Positions 12,889-21,754 of a DNA stretch of 23,970 bases are shown piece by piece. The position numbers were made by a program, and so were the translations under genes. The notes beneath the pieces were generated by a model, which saw only the letters and a program-made list of their open reading frames with translations, was not told the origin of the DNA and made no database searches. The stretch spans positions 1 through 23,970 of the forward strand of contig CAMUPZ010000010.1 in NCBI GenBank assembly GCA_947095985.1. Direction: 5' to 3'. Source of the DNA: an uncultured Candidatus Saccharibacteria bacterium. GTDB taxonomy: Bacteria > Patescibacteriota > Saccharimonadia > Saccharimonadales > Saccharimonadaceae. Position 1 is the stretch's first letter, and the number at the start of each line of letters is the position of its first letter.

Positions 12889-15800
12889 TCACTTTAGAAC
12901 TACACACTCTTCACCCAGAGTGTTTTTTAATTGGCTTAATAAATTGTCATTAGCATCCACCTTAAACGGTAGACGCATGGCTGATTTCTCTTTCTCGCCC
13001 AATACCAAAACCACATCAGTCGTGCCAGCATTCTCGCCGCAAACAGACTTCATTTTCACTAACCGCGAATGGTCATTCGGGTCTTTAATATACACAAACA
13101 ACTTGGAAGTAGTAATTTCTGGAGTAACGTTAACCGGCGCCGGTTGAGTTTTTGGCTGAGACTTATCCGCATCAGATTTTACGACAGGCTTGGGCGTGAT
13201 TCCATTCTTCTGACTGCGATAAGCCTCGCGGCGCTCTTTCTTAACCGCAGAACTAACCTTTGGAGCGTCCATCTTACGACCAGTTGACTCATAGCCATTG
13301 ATATCGTTATCTGTAATCGCGATAATGTCGTCAGCAATAAGCTTACTTTCACTACCCAAATTTCCATCACGATCTCGCGCTGAGTTTTTACCAGAAACTC
13401 GAATTACCGTATCCTGAAGCAACTTAGCGCCAACTTTTTCATACAAATTCGGAAAGACAATTATTTCACCCTCTCCGAATTTATCCTCAATTCCCACAAA
13501 CGCCATCTTCGAGCCACTCTTCGTCACAATTGTCCGAACTGTACTAATAATTCCGCCGACCGTCATCATTCGGCTGTCATACTCCGGAACCAATTGCGTC
13601 AACGGCTGAGTTTGCTCGCTCAGATAAGTCTCGTATCTATCAAGCGGGTGCGCCGAAATATACAGCCCCAGCAGTTCCCGCTCCCACATCAGACGTTCTT
13701 TATCGTCATGCTTTACTGGCGCTTTCTGTAGATTAAGTATCGACTGAACGCTTGCCGCATCATCACCCAACATACCGAATAAATTAGTCTGGCCACTGGC
13801 AGCTTCTTTTTGAAGCTTAGAGGCAAATGCCGTGATGGAGTCCAGATTGAATAGCAAATCTGACCGATCGCCCATATCGTCAAAGGCGCCGGACTTAATG
13901 AGAGATTCCCAAGCCTTACGATTAAACTTGCTGGTCGAAACACGCTTGGCAAAATCTTCCACCGACAAGAACGTACCTTCCTTACGCGCCCGCAAGACTT
14001 CCTCAACCGCGCCAACACCGACACCCTTCACTGCTGACATACCGAAGCGAATCTTATTTTCATTAGGCACCACAGCAAATTCAACGAATGACTCATTGAC
14101 ATCCGGACTGAGCACATCAATTCCCATATGCTTACATTCCGTGATCTCAATTGCCAAACGATCCGTGTCGTCATGGTCGCTGGTCATCAGTGCCGCCATA
14201 AATGCGTCAGGATAATGTGCCTTCAGATATGCCGTCCAGTAGGCTATTAAACCATAACAAGCGGCGTGCGATTTATTGAAGCAATAGTTAGCAAACTCCT
14301 CCAGTTGTGTCCAAAAAGTTTCCGCAATTTCCTTAGTCGCGCCACCAACCTTAACTGCACCTTCGATAAATTCAGGCTTAACTTTTTTCATCAAGTCAAT
14401 CTTTTTCTTACCGACAGCTTTACGCAGCGTATCAGCCTGACCACCAGTAAAGCCGCACCATTCCTTAGAAATCTGCATAAATTGCTCTTGGTAGACCAAA
14501 ATTCCGTAAGTATTTTTTAGCGAGTTTTTCATTCCAGGATGTAAGTAAGTTATTTCTTCTTCGCCGTGTTTGCGCCGAATAAAACTGTCAATAAACTGCA
14601 TCGGGCCCGGACGATACAGTGCCACCATAGCGATGATATCCTCAAATGTAGTCGGCTTTAGCCCACGCAAATATCGCTTCATGCCCGCCGACTCCAACTG
14701 GAATACTCCGGTTGTATCGCCGCGCTGGAATAGCTCATAAGTTTTCTTATCATCAAGCGGCAGTTGCGAAAGATTAATCTCTGTATTATAAGCTTTTCGG
14801 ATAATCCGCATGGCGTTGTTAATAATCGTAAGGTTACTGAGGCCTAAAAAGTCCATCTTAAGAAGCCCAAGCTCCTCAACTTCACCCATCGGGAATTGAG
14901 TAGCTACCACGCCTTTTTGTGCCATTTCCAGTGGAATATAATTAACCAGCGTGTCCGGCGCGATCACCACACCACAAGCATGAACTCCGTGGCTGCGAAT
15001 CGTTCCTTCAAGCTGGATAGCATAATCCAGCACCTGTTTGGCTGTCGGATTATTCTCGTACTCACGGCGCAAATCAGCATCTTCTTTAATACTGACCGAC
15101 AATGGGATATGGCGTCCCTGGTTCGGCGGCGGCACCAGCTTTGCCAAGCGGTCGCTCTCGGCATACGGCACCTCCAGCACCCTGGCGACATCACGAACCG
15201 CCATGCGGCCGAACATCTTACCAAAGGTAGCGATATTACTAACGTGGTCTTCGCCGTATTTTTTGGCACAATACTCAATCACTTCGTCGCGGCGAGTATC
15301 TTGAATATCGACGTCGATATCCGGCATGGAAATACGATCTGGATTAAGAAAACGCTCAAATAGCAAACCGTACTTCAACGGATCAAGGTCAGTAATATTC
15401 AGCGCATAGGCAATAATAGAACCAGCCGCTGATCCACGACCCGGGCCAAAAACGATCCCTTTAGATTTACCCCAGTTGATAAAATCCTGGACAATTAGGA
15501 AATAACCCTCATAGCCCATCTTACCCATCACACCCAATTCCATCTCGGCACGCTGGCGAACTTCGTCGGATAATTGCGGAATGATATCATCGGGGTCTAA
15601 TTTTTCAGCCTCTTCTTTCGAGGCGCCATTATAACGCTGTAATAAACCCTGGTAGGTCAATCTCAGCAGATACGAGTGCTCGTTCTCGCCTTCAGGTAGC
15701 GGATACTTAGGAATAAGAATACGACCCAGCTCAATCTCAACATCACAGCGATCCGCCACCTTTTTCGTATTAAGCACTACTTCAGGATATTCCTCACCCC

Positions 15801-16626
15801 AATGATCAATAATATCCCGCGGGTCAGTCAAATGCAGCTCAAAATCCTTCAAGCTCATCCGCTTTTCATCGCTCAAGTACGAACCGGTACCGACACATAG
15901 CAAAATTTCGTGCGCGTCTTGGTGATCGTGCGTCAAGTAGTGTCCGTCGCAAGTCACCACCATCTCGATATCCAGCTCCTTCGATAACTTAATCAAGCCC
16001 TCGTTGATTTTTGCCTGGACGTCCCAGTGCGTATTTGATTTTGGGTGGCCGTGATCTTGCAACTCGAGATAATACCTATCGCCAAAGACTGACCTATACC
16101 ATTTGGCAATGTCTCGCGCTCGATCATAATCATCATCTCTAAGCGCCACACCAATTTCACCGCTAGCACAGCCACTCATCACAATTAGCCCTTCGTTCAG
16201 CTCCTCTAGCAAGTCGTGATCAATCCGCGGTTTGTAATACATTCCCTCCAGATTAGCCTGCGTCGAAAGCTTCATCAGATTATGAAAGCCAGTATTATTC
16301 ATCGCCAGCACCGTCAAGTGAAAGCGCTGCTTGTCCTTGGCTGGGTCGCGGTCAAAGCGTGAACGCGCCGCTACGTACGTCTCGATGCCGAGAATTGGCT
16401 TAATGCCGGCATTCTTGGCAGTCTTATAATAGTCGAGGATGCCACTCATCGTACCGTGGTCAGTTACCGCCGCCGCCTCCATCCCAAACTCTTTGACCTT
16501 GTCAACCAAATCATTGATTTTAGTCAAGCCATCCAGCACCGAATGAAAAGTATGGTTATGCAGGTGCACGAAATCAGACGGCTTCAAAGCCGCCGGCGAA
16601 GATTGTCCGCTATTTCCCCCAGTCAT
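12889..16626 (-). CDS. dnaE: DNA polymerase III alpha subunit
   Basis: A 1245-aa replicative C-family polymerase. Seen in order: an N-terminal PHP domain (FVHLHNHTFHSVLDGLTK, AAVTDHGTMSG, then MSGCASGEIG); the polymerase palm with GPGRGSAAGS and PDIDVDIQDTRRDEVIEY at about 434-450, holding catalytic aspartates; VALYRPGPM in the fingers; a C-terminal helix-hairpin-helix region (VKGVGVGAVEEVL); and an OB fold (MMTVGGIISTVRTI). A poorly conserved K/P/Q-rich linker precedes the C-terminal domain. The length is slightly above the usual 1160. The ATG at 16626 lies 8 nt after TGC-TATAAT (16643-16635), so it has its own promoter, probably leaderless, although it sits 19 nt behind a small upstream gene. 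Confidence 0.96.
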   Translation of the reverse strand: MTGGNSGQSSPAALKPSDFVHLHNHTFHSVLDGLTKINDLVDKVKEFGMEAAAVTDHGTMSGILDYYKTAKNAGIKPILGIETYVAARSRFDRDPAKDKQRFHLTVLAMNNTGFHNLMKLSTQANLEGMYYKPRIDHDLLEELNEGLIVMSGCASGEIGVALRDDDYDRARDIAKWYRSVFGDRYYLELQDHGHPKSNTHWDVQAKINEGLIKLSKELDIEMVVTCDGHYLTHDHQDAHEILLCVGTGSYLSDEKRMSLKDFELHLTDPRDIIDHWGEEYPEVVLNTKKVADRCDVEIELGRILIPKYPLPEGENEHSYLLRLTYQGLLQRYNGASKEEAEKLDPDDIIPQLSDEVRQRAEMELGVMGKMGYEGYFLIVQDFINWGKSKGIVFGPGRGSAAGSIIAYALNITDLDPLKYGLLFERFLNPDRISMPDIDVDIQDTRRDEVIEYCAKKYGEDHVSNIATFGKMFGRMAVRDVARVLEVPYAESDRLAKLVPPPNQGRHIPLSVSIKEDADLRREYENNPTAKQVLDYAIQLEGTIRSHGVHACGVVIAPDTLVNYIPLEMAQKGVVATQFPMGEVEELGLLKMDFLGLSNLTIINNAMRIIRKAYNTEINLSQLPLDDKKTYELFQRGDTTGVFQLESAGMKRYLRGLKPTTFEDIIAMVALYRPGPMQFIDSFIRRKHGEEEITYLHPGMKNSLKNTYGILVYQEQFMQISKEWCGFTGGQADTLRKAVGKKKIDLMKKVKPEFIEGAVKVGGATKEIAETFWTQLEEFANYCFNKSHAACYGLIAYWTAYLKAHYPDAFMAALMTSDHDDTDRLAIEITECKHMGIDVLSPDVNESFVEFAVVPNENKIRFGMSAVKGVGVGAVEEVLRARKEGTFLSVEDFAKRVSTSKFNRKAWESLIKSGAFDDMGDRSDLLFNLDSITAFASKLQKEAASGQTNLFGMLGDDAASVQSILNLQKAPVKHDDKERLMWERELLGLYISAHPLDRYETYLSEQTQPLTQLVPEYDSRMMTVGGIISTVRTIVTKSGSKMAFVGIEDKFGEGEIIVFPNLYEKVGAKLLQDTVIRVSGKNSARDRDGNLGSESKLIADDIIAITDNDINGYESTGRKMDAPKVSSAVKKERREAYRSQKNGITPKPVVKSDADKSQPKTQPAPVNVTPEITTSKLFVYIKDPNDHSRLVKMKSVCGENAGTTDVVLVLGEKEKSAMRLPFKVDANDNLLSQLKNTLGEECVVLK

Positions 16627-16645
16627 TACTAATGATTATAGCATG

Positions 16646-16948
16646 TTATTGGCGGCGTTGCATTGTCTCAATTAGGTGGTTGATAAAATCAGCCAGCGGC
16701 GGGAAGATATCCGCAAATTGCCCTAGCAACCAGATTAATAATGCGATTAACAATGTCGCGCCCAGCGCACTACCGACACCAAAGAAAATTCCACGAATAA
16801 AGTTCATCCAATAAACTTGGCGCCGCGAACGATGAAAATCAAAAAATAAATCCTCTAAAATCGCCTGCCTAGCACCGTTTTCATTATCACGAATAACTTT
16901 TCGTGATAATTTATCTGGTTGTTTTTTGGCTGTTTTTTCTGCCATCAT
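16646..16948 (-). CDS. DUF5665-type small membrane protein
   Basis: A 100-aa protein with a charged N-terminal half (KTAKKQPDKLSRKVIRDNEN) and one hydrophobic region with two strands of sequence, FIRGIFFGVGSALGATLLIALLIWLLGQFADIFP, broken near GSALGA; the RGxxxGxGSAxGAT pattern is typical of DUF5665. Function unknown. The start overlaps the end of the upstream gene by 38 nt in another frame. AAAGGAC just before ATGATG supports initiation at 16948 or 16945. Confidence 0.7.
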   Translation of the reverse strand: MMAEKTAKKQPDKLSRKVIRDNENGARQAILEDLFFDFHRSRRQVYWMNFIRGIFFGVGSALGATLLIALLIWLLGQFADIFPPLADFINHLIETMQRRQ

Positions 16949-17198
16949 TTGTCCTTTTCTTAGTAAAATACTTCGCTAAAAATCCACCCTTTGAGGTTAA
17001 TCTTTTAGCCAGCCCAGCTCCAATCGAAACAGCACTGACAATTCCACTAAAATCAGAAACTCTCCTGGTAATTGTCTCTACTGTCTGCTGAGTTTGGCGA
17101 ATCTGGTGCGTTAATTTAATAATAGAAATCACCATAGCAATCAACATGATAATAAATATCACCATGAGAATTACTAATACTACAAGTAGTCCGTTCAT
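16911..17198 (-). CDS. Small single-pass membrane protein, 95 aa
   Basis: One N-terminal membrane segment (LLVVLVILMVIFIIMLIAMV, residues 4-23), then a helical stretch HQIRQTQQTVETITRRVSDF that could be a coiled coil, a hydrophobic GIVSAVSIGAGLAKRL, and a basic tail. The layout resembles DUF948/YtxH-like envelope proteins, without a firm match. The ATG lies 7 nt after TATAAT (17211-17206), which begins right behind the galU stop, so it is probably leaderless. It is coupled to the DUF5665-type gene by overlap; the two may act together in the membrane. Confidence 0.65.
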   Translation of the reverse strand: MNGLLVVLVILMVIFIIMLIAMVISIIKLTHQIRQTQQTVETITRRVSDFSGIVSAVSIGAGLAKRLTSKGGFLAKYFTKKRTNDGRKNSQKTTR

Positions 17199-17213
17199 GC
17201 TTTTTATTATACA

Positions 17214-18107
17214 TTATTTTAAGCGATTGGTTAGATGGGCGCGCAGCTTGTCGCCAAAGTTAGGATTGCGCAACCCAAAGTCAATCACCGTCTTCAGGTA
17301 CTCTAATTTATCACCGGTGTCGTAGTACGTACCGTTGGTAATCTCCACGCCATAAAAATCAAACCCATCATCAATCATCTCCTGCATAATCGGCTGGATG
17401 GTGAATTCGCCATGACCATCAAACTGGTCTTTGGCTTTATCCAAATAGCCAAAAATCTCACCAGGCAGCAAATAGCTACTGACACTCGCTAGGTCAGACG
17501 GCGCATTGGTTTTTCCAGGCTTCTCGACAATATTAGTCATTTTTATAACGCCATCGTTAATTTGCTGGCCATTAATGATGCCATAACGATCAAACTCTGA
17601 ATCATCGGTAATTCTCTTGCATGACAACACTGCGCCCTGAAGATTTTCTGATGCCTCGATCATCTGCCGGAAACGACTTGGACTAGCTGTTATAAAGTCA
17701 TCGGCAAAAGTATAAATCACCGGTTCGTCATGGCGAATTAAATGCGAGGCGCAAGCTAGCGGCGTCGCATTTCCATACGGACCTTTCTGGCGGATATAAA
17801 CGAAGTTAGCCATCTCAGACAGACGCTGGACAGCGTCAATAAGCGGCTGCTTTTTAGCGCCGCCAGCACGCAAGTTAGCTAGCAGTTCTTCATTTGGCGC
17901 GTCAAAATGGTCTTCAATCGCCCGTTTATTAGCACTACCAATGATAATAATATCCTTGATACCAGCTTCAACCAATTCCTCGACGACATACTGGATGATT
18001 GGCTTATCAATCAGCGGCAGCATTTCTTTAGGCATGGCTTTGGTCTGCGGCAAAAATCGCGTACCAAAACCAGCAGCGGCGATGATAGCTTTGGTTGGTT
18101 TTTTCAT
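17214..18107 (-). CDS. galU: UTP--glucose-1-phosphate uridylyltransferase
   Basis: A 297-aa nucleotidyltransferase making UDP-glucose from UTP and glucose 1-phosphate for surface glycans. The N-terminal nucleotide loop KAIIAAAGFGTRFLPQTKAMPKEM and LIDKPIIQYVVEEL are diagnostic. PYGNATPLACA, FADDFI, VEKPG and GTYYDTGDKLEYLKTVIDFG complete the fold. The length is normal. An AGGAGTT Shine-Dalgarno site precedes the ATG. It lies 41 nt after gatB on the same strand, with no obvious promoter between, so it may be co-transcribed with the gat operon. Confidence 0.95.
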   Translation of the reverse strand: MKKPTKAIIAAAGFGTRFLPQTKAMPKEMLPLIDKPIIQYVVEELVEAGIKDIIIIGSANKRAIEDHFDAPNEELLANLRAGGAKKQPLIDAVQRLSEMANFVYIRQKGPYGNATPLACASHLIRHDEPVIYTFADDFITASPSRFRQMIEASENLQGAVLSCKRITDDSEFDRYGIINGQQINDGVIKMTNIVEKPGKTNAPSDLASVSSYLLPGEIFGYLDKAKDQFDGHGEFTIQPIMQEMIDDGFDFYGVEITNGTYYDTGDKLEYLKTVIDFGLRNPNFGDKLRAHLTNRLK

Positions 18108-18148
18108 AATCTAACTCCTATTCTGTCCTATTTCTGAAGAATCGAATC

Positions 18149-19612
18149 CTACAATTTTTCGCGGATTAATTTCTGGGCGAGACCTGGGTTGGCCTGACCT
18201 TTGGAACGCTTCATGACCTGACCGACGAGGTAGCCAATGGCTTTATCTTTACCGGCTTTAATGTCGGCAATGGAAGCTGCCGAGGCTGGGTCGCTGAGCA
18301 CTTCATCAACAATGGCAGCGATGGCCGATTCGTCAGATACCTGCAGCAAGTTCTTTTCTTCAGCAAGTTTGCGCGGATGTGTGGCGCCCGCCAATAATTC
18401 ATTAAACAATTCCTTGGCATTAGTACTGGAAATCTCTGCTTTCTCAGTCATCTCTGCCAGCTCTACCAGATCTTCAACTGATACGCGCGGTGCACTAGCG
18501 TCAACTGACGTACTATCATTGTTGGTGTCATTATCACCAGCGATCAAAGCACTGGCAAACCAATGTGCTACTCGCTTGGCAGATGCATCGCCTGATTTTT
18601 CTTGAACTTCCAACATGATGCGGGCGTAATTTTGGTTCGATAGCAGCGAATTAACCACTGACTTATCCAAGCCTAGCCCACTCCATTTTTCACGATATTC
18701 GCCCGGCAACATCGGCACTTCAGCCTGAATCCGCGCAATTTCCTCATCGCTCAGCACCACTGGCGGAATGTCAGCATCAGGCATGTAGCGATAATCCTGG
18801 GCATCCTCTTTCGAGCGCTGCGAAGTGGTGATCTGCTTGTCATCACTCCAGCCGCGAGTTTCCTGCACTACCGACTCACCACTTTCCAACAGATCAACTT
18901 GACGTTTAAATTCGTATTCGGCGGCACGCTCGACGCTGCGGAATGAATTGAGATTCTTCACTTCCGCGCGCTTACCAAGCTCAGTCGCGCCCTTTTTAGC
19001 CACCGAAATATTAACGTCAAAGCGCATGTTGCCGTGGTATAAATCACCGTGCGTTACGCCTGCATAGACCATCAATTTGTGCAGCTCCGAAGCGTAGGCT
19101 TTGGCCTCCTCGGCAGAATGCATGTCCGGTTCAGAAACGATTTCGATCAGCGGCGTACCAGCACGATTGAGATCAACCAGCGAATAGCCGTCGTGGTGCG
19201 TCAATTTACCAGCGTCTTCCTCCATGTGCGCGTGGTGAATCCGCACTCGTTTGAGCGAACCATCCTCCAGCGGTGCATCGACATAGCCAGCCAAAATAAT
19301 CGGCTGGTACATCTGCGAGGTCTGATAGCCCTTTGGCAGGTCAGGATAGAAATAATGCTTGCGATCAAACCGGCTAACGCGGGCGATCGGCGCATTCAAC
19401 GCCTTACCAGCACGCACCGCCAGCTCGACAGCGTGCTTATTCAGCACCGGCAGCATTCCCGGCAGACCAAAGTCAATCTCGTGCGTTTTACTATTTGGCT
19501 CAGCATCGCGAGCGTCGTTATCAGCCGGGCTAAACAACTTGGTTTTGGTCGCCAGCTGGACGTGGCATTCGATACCAATGGTCATTTCATATTCATCATA
19601 TACACTCATCAT
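18149..19612 (-). CDS. gatB: Asp-tRNA(Asn)/Glu-tRNA(Gln) amidotransferase subunit B
   Basis: A 487-aa tRNA-binding kinase subunit of GatCAB, which converts Glu-tRNA(Gln) or Asp-tRNA(Asn) to the amide form. Motifs: MTIGIECHVQLATKTKLFSP, DRKHYFYPDLPKGYQTSQMY, HHAHMEEDAGKLTH, LVDLNRAGTPLIEIVSEPDM, MRFDVNIS and YRYMPDADIPP. The C-terminal 150 residues form the YqeY-like tail (NPGLAQKLIREKL). The start ATGATG overlaps the stop of the preceding HEPN-like gene, with GGGAG upstream; the second ATG is an equal candidate. Confidence 0.96.
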   Translation of the reverse strand: MMSVYDEYEMTIGIECHVQLATKTKLFSPADNDARDAEPNSKTHEIDFGLPGMLPVLNKHAVELAVRAGKALNAPIARVSRFDRKHYFYPDLPKGYQTSQMYQPIILAGYVDAPLEDGSLKRVRIHHAHMEEDAGKLTHHDGYSLVDLNRAGTPLIEIVSEPDMHSAEEAKAYASELHKLMVYAGVTHGDLYHGNMRFDVNISVAKKGATELGKRAEVKNLNSFRSVERAAEYEFKRQVDLLESGESVVQETRGWSDDKQITTSQRSKEDAQDYRYMPDADIPPVVLSDEEIARIQAEVPMLPGEYREKWSGLGLDKSVVNSLLSNQNYARIMLEVQEKSGDASAKRVAHWFASALIAGDNDTNNDSTSVDASAPRVSVEDLVELAEMTEKAEISSTNAKELFNELLAGATHPRKLAEEKNLLQVSDESAIAAIVDEVLSDPASAASIADIKAGKDKAIGYLVGQVMKRSKGQANPGLAQKLIREKL

Positions 19613-20028
19613 AACGCTCCCAAATCTTTTAGTGCTTGCTCAAAGCTTGTCATAGCTCGCCGAAAACTTTGCGCGGTTAGTTTCACGTTGGTTTCGTGGG
19701 CAATTTGATTGCGCAATTTATGCGCCGCCCACAACCCATTTTCGTCCGTCCAATCACCCTTGCGAGCTTTCAACCTGTCGCCCATCGTCGTACCTGCCAC
19801 GCCGCAGTCGCGCATGGCTTTGTCGAGTAGTTTATCGGCTTTGACAATTGCCATTTGCAGGCTGTCCGAGTTACCCGCCTTAGCACCGCGCTGAATTGCC
19901 CGCCAAACTTTTTGGTACATTTCTCTGTCAAGCTGTTTGTGCCCGCGCGACGTCAATTGGATAAAAACGATCAACAAGCCGCCGATCAACAACGCCGCCA
20001 CTACCAGCGCAATCAACAAGCCATCCAT
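19609..20028 (-). CDS. Membrane-anchored HEPN-like protein inside the gat operon
   Basis: A 139-aa protein with an N-terminal membrane segment (LLIALVVAALLIGGLLIVFI, residues 4-23), then a helical domain. The C-terminal part has WAAHKLRNQIAHETNVKLTA, with R106-N107 and H111 matching the R-N-x3-H motif of HEPN domains, followed by a closing helix (SFRRAMTSFEQALKDL). HEPN proteins are often RNases or nucleotide-binding partners; here the function is unknown. It overlaps gatA at TGATG and gatB at ATGATGA, so it is translated as part of the amidotransferase operon. The HEPN assignment rests on the motif and helical layout only. Confidence 0.65.
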   Translation of the reverse strand: MDGLLIALVVAALLIGGLLIVFIQLTSRGHKQLDREMYQKVWRAIQRGAKAGNSDSLQMAIVKADKLLDKAMRDCGVAGTTMGDRLKARKGDWTDENGLWAAHKLRNQIAHETNVKLTAQSFRRAMTSFEQALKDLGAL

Positions 20029-21398
20029 CAGACAGCCTCCACTTCCGCCGCCAACTTCAGCAAGTTGCCGTCTGACTGATAATCACCAATCAGCTGTACG
20101 CCAATCGGCAAGCCCTCGTCGCTAGTTCCAGCTGGCACAGAAATTGCTGGCAGTCCCGCTAGGCTAGCTGGCACGGTCATGATATCCGCTAGGTACATTT
20201 TGATTGGATCATTGGTATTTTCACCAAGTTTGAAAGCTGGCGTTGGTGCGACTGGCATCAGCAACGCATCGTACTCAGCAAACAATTGCTTGAACTCATT
20301 GATGAGAAGCGTGCGCGCTTTTTGTGCCTGCATATAGTAAGCGTCAAAGAAACCACTCGACAACACGAAACTACCGATCATAATCCGCCGCTTATTCTCC
20401 GTCATAAAACCTTCGTTACGGCTGCGGCCGTACAATTCCGCCAGCGTTTTCACTTCGGCCGCCCGGTGACCATAACGTACGCCGTCATAGCGCGCCAGAT
20501 TTGACGATAATTCTGCCGGCACAATGATGTAATACATCGCCAGCGAATGCTGCATCATGTCCAGATCTACTTCTTCAATTTCATAGCCCAGCTGCTTCAA
20601 TTTTTCTGCATAGTCAAGAGTTTTCTGGCGAACTGCCGCGTCCACATCGTCAGTCATACATTGCTTAACCAAACCAATCTTTTTCTTAGTAAAGCCTGGC
20701 TGATGCTGCCAAAAGTCCGGTAGTGTCGTCATATCCTTATCGTCACGGCCTGCCATGATTTCCATCACCAAATTAGCGTCATCAGCATTTGTCGCAAAAC
20801 AACCGATGGTGTCGGTGCTCGAGGCCATAGCTACTACGCCGTAGCGACTGACTGCACCATACGTTGGCTTGACACCGACCACACCGTTAAAGCTGGCCGG
20901 CTGACGAATCGAGCCGCCAGTGTCTGTACCTAGTGCAAACGACACCACATCAAGCGCCGTCACTACCGCCGAGCCTCCTGACGAACCGCCGGCTACGCGA
21001 GTTTTATCGGCAGCGTTTTTGGTCGGACCAAAGGCCGAGTTTTCCGTCGAGCCACCGTGAGCAAAGGCGTCTAAGTTGGCCTTGCCGATGCAAATTGCAC
21101 CTTCAGCCTCCAGCTTCTCAACGGCTGTTGCCTGTAGTGGTGCATCAAAGTTCTCAAGCATTTTTGAAGCAGCAGTTGTCGGTGCCCCAAAGGCCAAAAA
21201 ATTATCTTTTACGACAAATGGCACGCCGGCCAATCGCCCAGAAATCTCACCTCGATCAACCTTAGCTGCTCGCTCCAACGCCCGCTCTTCCGTCAAACTG
21301 AGCAGTGCATGATATTCTTCAACTTCGCGTGCTCGTCGTAAAGCTTCCTTGACATTGTCAACTGCACTTTTTCCAATAAAGTCACTAATCCGACTCAT
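20028..21398 (-). CDS. gatA: Asp-tRNA(Asn)/Glu-tRNA(Gln) amidotransferase subunit A
   Basis: A 456-aa amidase-signature subunit that releases ammonia from glutamine. The Ser-cisSer-Lys triad is complete: K64 in VVKDNF, S139 in GGSSGGSAV and S163 in GTDTGGSIRQPA, with the family spacing of 75 and 24 residues. GVVGVKPTYGAVSRYGVVAM follows. The start overlaps the gatC stop at TAATG, with AGGT upstream, implying translational coupling. Its presence suggests that Gln-tRNA and/or Asn-tRNA is made by transamidation. Confidence 0.97.
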   Translation of the reverse strand: MSRISDFIGKSAVDNVKEALRRAREVEEYHALLSLTEERALERAAKVDRGEISGRLAGVPFVVKDNFLAFGAPTTAASKMLENFDAPLQATAVEKLEAEGAICIGKANLDAFAHGGSTENSAFGPTKNAADKTRVAGGSSGGSAVVTALDVVSFALGTDTGGSIRQPASFNGVVGVKPTYGAVSRYGVVAMASSTDTIGCFATNADDANLVMEIMAGRDDKDMTTLPDFWQHQPGFTKKKIGLVKQCMTDDVDAAVRQKTLDYAEKLKQLGYEIEEVDLDMMQHSLAMYYIIVPAELSSNLARYDGVRYGHRAAEVKTLAELYGRSRNEGFMTENKRRIMIGSFVLSSGFFDAYYMQAQKARTLLINEFKQLFAEYDALLMPVAPTPAFKLGENTNDPIKMYLADIMTVPASLAGLPAISVPAGTSDEGLPIGVQLIGDYQSDGNLLKLAAEVEAV

Positions 21399-21685
21399 TA
21401 TAATACCTGCGGCACTTTCACTTGATTGTTTTGTTTTTCGGCCGCTAAATCAAGCAGCTTTTCTGCAGGAATCCCCGACTGAACCTCGTCTTCACGCCAG
21501 ACGTTTTCTAGACCCGTCACTTGATAAGTTGGCTCCACACCAGACGTATCGAGCTCGCCCAGTTGCTCAATATAGCCAATTATATTTTCCAAATCCTGGC
21601 GCAGTCCATCAACTTCATCATCGGCTAATGCCAGACTACTTAAACTCGCCAAGTGCTGAATATCACTGGTAGAAATATTTGTCAT
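21398..21685 (-). CDS. gatC: Asp-tRNA(Asn)/Glu-tRNA(Gln) amidotransferase subunit C
   Basis: A 95-aa small subunit that clamps GatA to GatB. Typical features are STSDIQHLASLSSLALADDE near the N-terminus, LENIIGYIEQLGELDTSGVEP in the middle, and a late WREDEVQSG (the 'LReDev' segment). It is the first gene of the operon gatC-gatA-HEPN-gatB. The ATG lies 6 nt after TGT-TATAAT and has no Shine-Dalgarno site, so it is probably leaderless. Confidence 0.95.
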   Translation of the reverse strand: MTNISTSDIQHLASLSSLALADDEVDGLRQDLENIIGYIEQLGELDTSGVEPTYQVTGLENVWREDEVQSGIPAEKLLDLAAEKQNNQVKVPQVL

Positions 21686-21700
21686 ATCAATATTATAACA
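21686..21700 (-). promoter_or_regulatory. Extended -10, leaderless promoter of the gat operon
   Basis: TGT-TATAAT (21700-21692), 6 nt, then ATG at 21685. The U-run of the upstream terminator (21710-21703) lies 2 nt before the TG, within the promoter's spacer region. Confidence 0.65.
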
Positions 21701-21702
21701 CT

Positions 21703-21732
21703 AAAAAAAAGTCGCCCATCAAAGTGAGCGAC
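21703..21732 (-). terminator. Rho-independent terminator of the 263-aa membrane protein gene
   Basis: On the minus strand GTCGCTCA pairs with TGGGCGAC (8 bp, one GU) around a 6-nt loop, followed by eight T. It is placed 22 nt after the stop codon. Confidence 0.9.
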
Positions 21733-21754
21733 CTTATCCCTACATCAATCTATA

